This document shows positions 58,153-64,000 of a stretch of DNA of 64,000 bases, in pieces (positions within the stretch are counted from its first letter, which is position 1; every line of letters starts with the position of its first letter). The stretch lies in the NCBI GenBank assembly GCA_037046615.1, contig JBAOHD010000020.1, positions 60,365-124,364 on the forward strand. Direction: 5' to 3'. The notes beneath the pieces were generated by a model, which saw only the letters and a program-made list of their open reading frames with translations, was not told the origin of the DNA and did no database searches. A program made the position numbers and the translations under genes. This DNA comes from Phosphoribacter sp037046615. Its GTDB lineage: Bacteria; Actinomycetota; Actinomycetes; Actinomycetales; Dermatophilaceae.

Positions 58153-59550
58153 ATGGCTGATTTCGATGTCGTCGTCCTTGGTGCCGGTCCCGGAGGCTAT
58201 GTCGCCGCCATTCGTGCCTCCCAGTTGGGGCTGAAGGCGGCCGTGGTCGAGGAGAAGTATTGGGGCGGTGTCTGTCTCAACGTGGGGTGTATCCCGAGCA
58301 AGGCCCTTTTGAAGAACGCTGAGCTGGCCCATGTGCTCACCCACGAAAAGAAGAAGTACGGCATCGAGGGCGACGCGACGATGAGTTACGGCCCGACCCA
58401 TGCGCGCTCGCGCCAGGTGTCGGCCGGCATCGTCAAGGGCGTCCACTTCCTCATGAAGAAGAACAAGATCGAGGAGATCCACGGCTGGGGCACGTTGACC
58501 AGCCCGACGTCGATGGACGTCAAGGGATCGGACGGCTCGACCCGCTCGATCACCTTCGACAACCTCATCATCGCGACCGGCTCCGTGACTCGGATGATCC
58601 CCGGCGTCCAGGTCAGCAAGAATGTCGTCACCTATGAGGAGCAGATCCTCGACGCCGACCTGCCCGGGTCGATCATCATCGCCGGCTCCGGTGCCATCGG
58701 TGTCGAATTCGCTTACGTCATGCGCAATTTCGGCGTGGACGTCACCATCGTCGAGTTCCTTGACCGGATGGTCCCGACCGAGGACGAGGACATCTCCAAG
58801 GAACTCGCCAAGCATTACATGAAGCTCGGCGTCAAGGTCATGCTCGGCACCAAGGTCGAGGCTGTCGAGGACACCGGCTCAGGCGTGCGCGTCACCGTCT
58901 CTCCGGCCGGTGGTGGTGATCAGCAGGTGCTTGAGGCAGACCGGCTGCTGTCGGCCATCGGTTTCGCGCCGCGCACGCAGGGCTTCGGTCTCGAAGCCAC
59001 CGGCGTCGAGCTCACCGACCGTGGGGCCATCGCGATCGACGGCCGTGGCCGCACGAACGTCCCGGGCGTTTACGCCATCGGCGATGTCACCGCCAAGATG
59101 ATGCTCGCGCACGTCGCCGAGGCGATGGGCATTGTCGCGGCCGAGACGATCGCCGGCGCTGAGACGATGGAGATCGACTTCACCTTCATCCCGCGGGCGA
59201 CCTACTGCCAGCCGCAGATCGGGTCGATGGGGTTGTCTGAGAAGCAGGCCAAGGACGCCGGCTACGACGTCAAGACAGCGACCTTCCCCTTCGCCGCCAA
59301 CGGCAAGGCGCAAGGTCTCGGCGACGCCGTCGGCTTTGTCAAGGTCGTCGCCGACGCTCGCCACAACGAGATCCTCGGCGCTCACATGATCGGCCCGGAC
59401 GTCACTGAGCTGCTGCCGGTCGTCAACGCCGCCCAGACCTGGGACCTCACCGCCGACGAACTCTCGCGCGTCGTCTTCGCCCACCCGACCCTCGGCGAAG
59501 CCGTCAAGGAAGCCCTGCACGGCATCGCCGGTCACATGATCAACGCATGA
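58153..59550 (+). CDS. lpd: Dihydrolipoyl dehydrogenase
   Basis: FAD enzyme (E3) of 2-oxoacid dehydrogenase complexes; 465 residues. FAD motif VVVLGAGPGGYVAAIRA (5-21), redox-active disulfide GGVCLNVGCIPSKALLKN (about 37-54), NAD motif IIAGSGAIGVEFAYVM, second FAD motif GVYAIGDVTAKMMLAHVA, and active-site His in VFAHPTLGEAVKEALHG near the end. ATG 58153 is the family start. No octamer occurs in this gene. Confidence 0.96.
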   Translation: MADFDVVVLGAGPGGYVAAIRASQLGLKAAVVEEKYWGGVCLNVGCIPSKALLKNAELAHVLTHEKKKYGIEGDATMSYGPTHARSRQVSAGIVKGVHFLMKKNKIEEIHGWGTLTSPTSMDVKGSDGSTRSITFDNLIIATGSVTRMIPGVQVSKNVVTYEEQILDADLPGSIIIAGSGAIGVEFAYVMRNFGVDVTIVEFLDRMVPTEDEDISKELAKHYMKLGVKVMLGTKVEAVEDTGSGVRVTVSPAGGGDQQVLEADRLLSAIGFAPRTQGFGLEATGVELTDRGAIAIDGRGRTNVPGVYAIGDVTAKMMLAHVAEAMGIVAAETIAGAETMEIDFTFIPRATYCQPQIGSMGLSEKQAKDAGYDVKTATFPFAANGKAQGLGDAVGFVKVVADARHNEILGAHMIGPDVTELLPVVNAAQTWDLTADELSRVVFAHPTLGEAVKEALHGIAGHMINA

Positions 59551-59609
59551 CCGTCCACACGGGCCCTGTTGGTCCCACGCTCCACTACACGGTGTGACTG
59601 ACATTTTCC

Positions 59610-59624
59610 GTACCGACCCGGTAC
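59610..59624. repeat. Inverted repeat GTACCG-ACC-CGGTAC
   Basis: A perfect six-base inverted repeat with a three-base centre, with TACCGACC repeated directly at 59611 and 59622. It lies between lpd and the lysis-like genes, at the edge of the octamer-free region. It could be part of an attachment site or an operator; no matching copy was recognised at the other edge. Confidence 0.4.
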
Positions 59625-59649
59625 CGACCAAGGTTCCGGGGCAGACAGA

Positions 59650-59695
59650 TGAAGGCCCCACCTGCAATCGGACTGGATTGCAGGTGGGGCCTTCA
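59650..59695. terminator. Perfect 20-bp hairpin terminator
   Basis: TGAAGGCCCCACCTGCAATC (59650-59669) pairs fully with its complement at 59676-59695 around a six-base loop GGACTG. It sits between the end of lpd (+) and the end of the holin-like gene (-), so it can stop transcription from both sides. It is the strongest hairpin in the window. Confidence 0.9.
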
Positions 59696-59712
59696 TTGCG
59701 GGCGGCGTGGTG

Positions 59713-59964
59713 TCAGTCGATGAGCTCCCGGCGCGGCTCTTCCCCTGGCGCTCCACCGAGCTCGTAGGGGGTGTTCAGGACGGCGAGGATGCCGCTACCC
59801 CCGGCGAGGTAGGCGTACACACCGAGCGCGACGGTCAGCCAGTCCGGCTGGGTTGCCTCGATGCTGGAGTACCCGACCTGGGTGGCACCGAGCGCGAGTC
59901 CCGCGACGGCCAGGGCGACGTAGACGATGCGGCGGACGTAGGCGGGAATGATGGCGTTGGGCAT
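59713..59964 (-). CDS. Holin-like small membrane protein
   Basis: An 83-residue protein: a short basic start, a helix at about 12-30 (IVYVALAVAGLALGATQVG), QPDWLTVALGVYAYLAGGSGILAVL near 39-63, and a charged C-terminus. Size, two helices and adjacency to a cell-wall hydrolase and an SH3/peptidoglycan-binding protein suggest a phage holin. No motif proves this. Confidence 0.55.
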   Translation of the reverse strand: MPNAIIPAYVRRIVYVALAVAGLALGATQVGYSSIEATQPDWLTVALGVYAYLAGGSGILAVLNTPYELGGAPGEEPRRELID

Positions 59965-59973
59965 GGTTTCTCC

Positions 59974-60492
59974 TTAGCGTGAGTGCGTGTGGATCGAGAC
60001 GATGTGCTGGCCAAGGTCGGCGGGTGCGACTTCATCGGCGGGCAGTCGCGAGATCTCGATGCCGGCCACCTGGTAAGCCAGCACGACGGCCTCAGAGCAG
60101 AACAGTGTCTGCCTGATCGAGTGCCCGTGGAAGGGCCAACCGACCCGGCGAAGTCCGAGCCGGACCACGTCCAGGTACCCGTACCGGGTCTCGGTGGCTG
60201 CCCAGGCTCGCATGATGGCGACGGCCCGTGCTCGGTGCTTGGGGGTGGCTCCGGAGACCCGGCACACGGCGATGTCGTAGCCCTGTGCATACCGGTGCAC
60301 GGGCATGTAGACGATGCCATCCTTCAGTGCCTCGACCAGGGTTTCCCCTCCGGCGAACATGGCGACGTGCGTCCACTGGCTGCCAGTGAACAGCCGGATG
60401 AGTCGGCTGTAGAGGCTGGGCTCGTGCGGGCTGGTGAGGAGGAAGTCACCAGCCCTCAGCTCGGCCAGCCAGTCAGGTGTCGGGGTGTCCAT
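59974..60492 (-). CDS. YiiX-like permuted papain-fold hydrolase
   Basis: A 172-residue protein resembling the YaeF/YiiX (C92) permuted NlpC/P60 group: LRAGDFLLTSP at the start, SQWTHVAMFAGGETLVEAL with the His (about 41), VYMPVHRY, and QTLFCSEAVVLAYQVAGIE with the Cys (about 136). It may cleave peptide or lipid amide bonds in the envelope. It lies ten bases upstream of the holin-like gene, within the lysis-like module. Confidence 0.68.
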   Translation of the reverse strand: MDTPTPDWLAELRAGDFLLTSPHEPSLYSRLIRLFTGSQWTHVAMFAGGETLVEALKDGIVYMPVHRYAQGYDIAVCRVSGATPKHRARAVAIMRAWAATETRYGYLDVVRLGLRRVGWPFHGHSIRQTLFCSEAVVLAYQVAGIEISRLPADEVAPADLGQHIVSIHTHSR

Positions 60493-60498
60493 GGCTGG

Positions 60499-61152
60499 TC
60501 ACCACCGGATGCCGTACCGGCCGAGAGCGGCCCTGGTCGCGTCCCCGACCACGCCGTCCACCTTCAGCGCGGAGCGCTTCTGGAACTCCTTGACGACCTT
60601 CTCGGTCGCGGGGCCGAAGGTCCGGTTCGGCCCGCCGTTGGTCCGGATGGGGTGGGCGTAGGCCGGGAAGACCCGGAGCAGTCCGGCCTGCAGCTTGTAG
60701 ACGGCCTCGCCGGTGGAGCCCCGGCGCAGGGTGGTGCCGGTGGCCGGCGGAGTGGGTGCCGGTGCGGGCTTCGAGGTGTCCTTGCTGGTGTAGCCCAGGT
60801 GAATCCAGCCAGCGCCGCTCTTCAGCTTGCCCCAGTCGCCAGCGGTCTCGATGATCGTGTAGACCTGGCCGCGCTTGACGGTCTTGGCGATCCGCGAGTC
60901 GGTCGTCGGGGCGTACCGGACGTTGAGGACGTTGGCCGTCACGGTGACCAGGAACTGGCCGGGGACCGGGACGGACCGCAGCCGTGGGTCCCGCCGGGGG
61001 AGCAGCAGCAGGGGTACTGGCCCGGTGGCCGGCCCCCGGCCGGCTACCAGCCACCCCCGCCTCCGCCGGGCCAGCATCCTGACAGCTTCTGGCGCCGTCC
61101 GCAGCCCTGACGACCGGACACACCACAGGATCATGAACCTTCCTTCGCACAC
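60499..61152 (-). CDS. SH3 plus peptidoglycan-binding protein, truncated endolysin-like
   Basis: The supported part is about 60499-60950. It holds an SH3-like domain (VTANVLNVRYAPTTDSRIAK, then AGDWGKLKSGAGWIHLGYT), a Pro/Ala/Thr linker, and a peptidoglycan-binding domain (LRRGSTGEAVYKLQAGLLRV, FGPATEKVVKEFQKRSALKV, GVVGDATRAALGRYG). Phage endolysins usually have a catalytic domain before these. Here the frame upstream of about 60,950 is antisense to a Pro-rich tail and looks non-coding, so the catalytic part is missing. No convincing start is seen. Confidence 0.6.
   Translation of the reverse strand: MCEGRFMILWCVRSSGLRTAPEAVRMLARRRRGWLVAGRGPATGPVPLLLLPRRDPRLRSVPVPGQFLVTVTANVLNVRYAPTTDSRIAKTVKRGQVYTIIETAGDWGKLKSGAGWIHLGYTSKDTSKPAPAPTPPATGTTLRRGSTGEAVYKLQAGLLRVFPAYAHPIRTNGGPNRTFGPATEKVVKEFQKRSALKVDGVVGDATRAALGRYGIRW
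60955..61110 (+). pseudogene. C-terminal tail of a Pro-rich protein, 5' part missing
   Basis: This frame ends with PQPWVPPGEQQQGYWPGG and then a six-Pro run, GQHPDSFWRRPQP and a stop, a plausible low-complexity protein tail. Upstream of about 60,955 the DNA instead encodes the SH3 domain on the other strand. It is 22 bases before the first serpin-like gene, so it probably was the gene before it in the same operon, cut off at a junction. Confidence 0.5.
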
Positions 61153-62221
61153 CAGCGCCGCTTCCTACGCCGACCAGTTCGGTCGCCAGTACGCCTCCCG
61201 CTCCGTCTCCTCGTCCCTGGGCCTGTGGGTCCTGCTGGCTGCGGCCGGCGTCCGGGGCGAGGATGAGCAGCGGGCCGCCGCCGAGCTTCTCGCCGACCAG
61301 CCGGAGGGACTGAAGATGGCCCTGGCCCTGTGGTCAGCCATCGAGACCCCGGCCCTGCGTGAGTTCGTGTCCTCGCTCCCTGCCCAGGCCGCCACCGGCA
61401 AGGTCCCCAGCCAGGCCGAGGCCGACCGCTGGGTCGCCGAGAACACGGACGGGATGCTGACCCAGCACCCTTCGCTGGCCAAGGCCGTCCTCGTGCTCAG
61501 CTCGACGATCATGGCCAAGACCCAGTGGCCTCGGCCGCTGTCGGTGGTCACCACCTCCGGCCTGCCCGGCTGGTTCTCCGGCGTGCGCGGTGCGCTGCTG
61601 GTCGGTGAGCACCGGTGGGCCTCGGTCCAGGTCCATGACACCGACTCCGCCGGTCGGGTCGTGGCTGCCGTCATCGAGGGAGTGAACGGGGTCGTGGTCG
61701 TCTCGGTCCTCGGCGAGCCCGAGGTGGAGCCCGAGGCCCTGGGCCGTGCCGCCCGCGAGATCGCGACCAACCCCGAGGAGAGCCGGGTCGACTTCGGCAC
61801 CCTGTCCGAGGGCGACCACGGGTTGTTCACCGTCCAGACGATGGGCGGGGGCAAGGATGCTGCCTGGGCCTACCTCCCCTGCTGGGAGGTCAACGACTCC
61901 TTCGACGTGACCGAGGCCCCCGGAGTGCCGGAGCTGGTCGCCAAGCTGCATGAGCTGGCCGGTTCCGAGCTGCCCGTGGACGGCACCCAGTTGGCGGTCG
62001 CCCGCTTCGACCAGTACGGCTTCGAGGCCGCTGCGGTGACCTCGATGACGATGCGTTCGGGGCACTTCTCCCAGCGCCGGTCCCGGGTGGTCAAGGCCAA
62101 CTTCGACCGCCCCTTCGCGGTCCACGCGACCTACTCCGGCAACGGCCCGTGGGACGGGATGCCGCTGTTCGACGCCTGGATCACCGAGATCGTCTCGCCG
62201 CGCCGGGACGAGGAGCGGTAG
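61133..62221 (+). CDS. Serpin-like protein 1
   Basis: A 362-residue cytoplasmic protein with no signal peptide. The start (SSSLGLWVLLAAAGVRGEDE) resembles the first serpin helices. Near residues 293-305 YGFEAAAVTSMTM matches the serpin hinge, whose usual form is GTEAAAATxxxM. It is followed by a variable loop and KANFDRPFAVHA, like the late serpin strand. A loop with small residues at the hinge suggests a protease inhibitor. It is a tandem paralogue of the next gene; its RCL (RSGHFSQRRSRVV) is Arg-rich. Confidence 0.65.
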   Translation: MNLPSHTSAASYADQFGRQYASRSVSSSLGLWVLLAAAGVRGEDEQRAAAELLADQPEGLKMALALWSAIETPALREFVSSLPAQAATGKVPSQAEADRWVAENTDGMLTQHPSLAKAVLVLSSTIMAKTQWPRPLSVVTTSGLPGWFSGVRGALLVGEHRWASVQVHDTDSAGRVVAAVIEGVNGVVVVSVLGEPEVEPEALGRAAREIATNPEESRVDFGTLSEGDHGLFTVQTMGGGKDAAWAYLPCWEVNDSFDVTEAPGVPELVAKLHELAGSELPVDGTQLAVARFDQYGFEAAAVTSMTMRSGHFSQRRSRVVKANFDRPFAVHATYSGNGPWDGMPLFDAWITEIVSPRRDEER

Positions 62222-62248
62222 GCCCGGGAGCAGACACACCACGGGGCC

Positions 62249-63366
62249 ATGAATCACGCCGAGGCCCCTGAGGACCTGGTCCTCTCCTACGTCGAGCGCT
62301 TCGCTCGCCAGAGTACGCCGACCAGCCTGTCTCCTCAGCCCTGGGGCTGTGGCTCCTGGTCGCTGCCGCCGGGCTGCTGAGCCCGGCGGAGCAGGAACTG
62401 GCGGCCAAGCTCCTGGCCGAGCCGGATGACGGGGTGAGGCTCGCGGTGGCCCTGTGGTCCGACGTCGACACCCCCGCCCTGGCCGAGTTCACCTCGACCC
62501 TGCCCGGGCAGGTGGCTCGCGGACCAGTCCCCAGCCAGGCCGAGGCCGACCGCTGGGTCGCCGAGAACACCGAGGGGCTGATCGACCGGCACCCGGCCCT
62601 GGCCGGCCTGCCGCTGGTCCTCAGCTCGACGATCATGGCCCAGACCCGGTGGTACAGCCCGCTGGCGACGGTCCCGACCACGGGCCTGTCCGGCTGGTTC
62701 CCCACCGTCGAGCAGGCCCTCCTGGTGGGCCGCAACCGTGGAGACGTCGTCGAGGTCCACGACACGACTTCGGCGGGCCGGGTCATCGCCGTCCGCAACA
62801 GCGGTGAGAACGAGGTGAGCGTGGTCTCGGTCCTTGGCGACCCCGCGCTCGGGCCCACTGAGATGGGGCGGGCTGCGCGTGAGGTCGCGCTGGACCGAGG
62901 GGGCACCCGGGTGGACCCGGGCTCCCTGTCCGAGGGTGACCACGGACTGTTCACCGTCCGGCTCGTCGAGGGGTTGAGGAACACCTACTCGGTCCACCTT
63001 CCCTGCTGGGAGGTGAGGTCCTCCTTCGAGATCGGCAGCGGGCCGGAGGTTCCCGAGCTGGTGTCCAAGCTGCAGGACCTGGCCGGTGCACATCTGCCCG
63101 TCACCGGGGTCCAGAGCGCCGTGGCCCGCTTCGACCAGTACGGGTTCGAGGCGGCGGCCCTGACCTCGGTGACGATGGGGAGCCGTCGTCCCTCCGAGCC
63201 GATCCTCGTCCGGGACATCCGGGCCAGCTTCGACCGCCCCTTCGCCGTCCACGCTGTCTCCGAAGGGGGCGGGTGGTGGTACGGCCTGCCGCTGTTCGAC
63301 GCCTGGATCACCGAGATCAGTGAGGCCAGCCCGGCCAGGACCCACCCGGACCAGGACGACTTCTGA
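62249..63366 (+). CDS. Serpin-like protein 2 (one frameshift)
   Basis: About 372 residues after repair; a paralogue of the upstream gene. The frame from ATG 62249 breaks near 62312: one missing base (or two surplus) separates VERFARQS from YADQPVSSALGLWLLVAAAG. The rest is continuous, with the shared block VPSQAEADRWVAENTEGL, LVLSSTIMAQTRWY, the hinge YGFEAAALTSVTM and SFDRPFAVHAV. Its exposed loop (GSRRPSEPILVRD) differs strongly from paralogue 1 while the flanks are conserved, suggesting different protease targets. Confidence 0.62.
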
Positions 63367-63407
63367 CACACCCGGGACCCAACGGAACACCGAAGGAGAA
63401 CAGACAC

Positions 63408-64000
63408 ATGACGTTCGACATGGGCAGCACGGCCGCCGTGCCGGCGACCAGCTCGAATCTGGTCGCCCCGCCGGCCGAGGTACTGGCCAGCGAGGAAGAG
63501 GCCAGCACCGCCATCGCCATCCCCGACGCGGCCAAGAGCAAGGCCCTGACGATGGCCAACGGCTTCGTCGGCCAGCTCCTCGACCTGGAGCCGAAGTCGC
63601 CCGACTTCACCCGCAAGCTGGAAGACCTGTCGTCGTTGGGCCAGTCCGAGGTCGTCAAGGCGAGCTCGACCTCCAACTCGATCCTCGACCGCCGACCCAC
63701 GATGCGCAAGGCCCAGGACGGGGTCAACGCGAACCTGACCGACCTGCGCAACCTGATCGTCGAGCTGGACCCGAACCGGACCGACTTCGACGGGGTGAAG
63801 CGGATCTTGAAGTTCGTCCCCGGCAGCAAGTACATCTCGCGCTACTTCGCGCAGTACGAGACGGCCCAGTCGAAGCTGAACGACATCGTCAACGCCATCA
63901 AGGCCGGTCAGGACGACCTCCGCAAGGACAACGCCGCCATCGAGATCGAGCGCCGCAACCTGTGGGCCCTGATGGGTGACCTGCGCGGCTACATCGAGCT
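63408..64000 (+). CDS. telA: TelA-family toxic anion resistance protein, 5' part
   Basis: Runs off the window after about 197 residues. The N-terminal region matches TelA/PF05816: LLDLEPKSPDFTRKLEDLSS, SNSILDRRPTMRKAQDGVNA, FVPGSKYISRYFAQYETAQ and DNAAIEIERRNLWALMGDLR. It is a coiled-coil-rich cytoplasmic protein linked to tellurite and stress resistance; function is poorly known. GAAGGAG precedes ATG 63408. It appears co-transcribed with the two serpin-like genes. Confidence 0.82.
   Translation, partial: MTFDMGSTAAVPATSSNLVAPPAEVLASEEEASTAIAIPDAAKSKALTMANGFVGQLLDLEPKSPDFTRKLEDLSSLGQSEVVKASSTSNSILDRRPTMRKAQDGVNANLTDLRNLIVELDPNRTDFDGVKRILKFVPGSKYISRYFAQYETAQSKLNDIVNAIKAGQDDLRKDNAAIEIERRNLWALMGDLRGYIE

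Noticed and set aside
59983..61110. A 375-residue plus-strand gene over the lysis module
   Set aside because: Only its last 50 or so residues look like protein; the rest is antisense to the YiiX-like and SH3/peptidoglycan-binding genes.

Overview
The window is about 68% GC and gene-dense, with many ATGA or GTGA stop/start overlaps. Several families typical of Actinobacteria are present: DUF4439 ferritin-like, DUF4233, a DUF4081-type GNAT next to ispG, YlxR, and an ileS T-box of the ultrashort actinobacterial kind. Gene order and protein style suggest a high-GC actinobacterium near Intrasporangiaceae/Dermatophilaceae. That placement is an inference and was not tested by a search.

Layout. 0.1-7.9 kb: pnuC, hisE-hisG, a PH-domain protein, a minus-strand fluC pair with a kinase, two CNNM/CorC membrane proteins, hisF and a methyltransferase. 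7.9-13.3 kb: ispG, GNAT, proS, HAD hydrolase and a TauE permease. 13.5-16.3 kb: a flavin-based extracytoplasmic electron-transfer operon (ferric-reductase-like protein, FMN-binding protein, ApbE). 16.3-19.3 kb: minus-strand DUF255 and DUF4439 proteins. 19.4-27.0 kb: the rimP-nusA-ylxR-infB-rbfA-truB-ribF block. 27.2-34.9 kb: fadD, a radical SAM protein, Nudix, FAD oxidase and a CoA-transferase. 34.9-41.2 kb: T-box, ileS, GNAT, folC, DUF4233 and ndk. 41.3-49.6 kb: more accessory content, with rmlB/GntR, a PLP decarboxylase plus MFS transporter, a decayed HNH gene, a small secreted protein, GT87 and ybdD. 49.6-51.9 kb: cstA. 51.9-57.5 kb: a six-gene operon for uptake and flavin-dependent oxidation, probably of an organosulfur compound. 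It has a cysteine-ended leader peptide, a strong leader hairpin and a palindromic operator candidate. 57.6-59.6 kb: gamma carbonic anhydrase and lpd. 59.7-61.1 kb: a phage-like lysis module. 61.1-64 kb: two serpin-like genes followed by a telA-type gene that runs off the end.

Three things stand out. (1) The octamer GTATGCCG/CGGCATAC occurs about 71 times between 28 and 57,386, with no strand bias and about 30 times the composition-based expectation. It is then absent from the last 6.6 kb. One inverted pair forms a hairpin between infB and rbfA, like the uptake-sequence hairpins of Neisseria. (2) The 57 kb operon carries a leader peptide resembling, as I recall it, an actinobacterial leader-peptide family found near sulfur genes, followed by a terminator-like hairpin. 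This suggests cysteine-linked attenuation. (3) At least ten single- or double-base indels interrupt otherwise intact conserved genes, including infB, truB, ribF and ileS. Most are a surplus G on the + strand. They look like sequencing or assembly errors, and those genes are annotated across the breaks.
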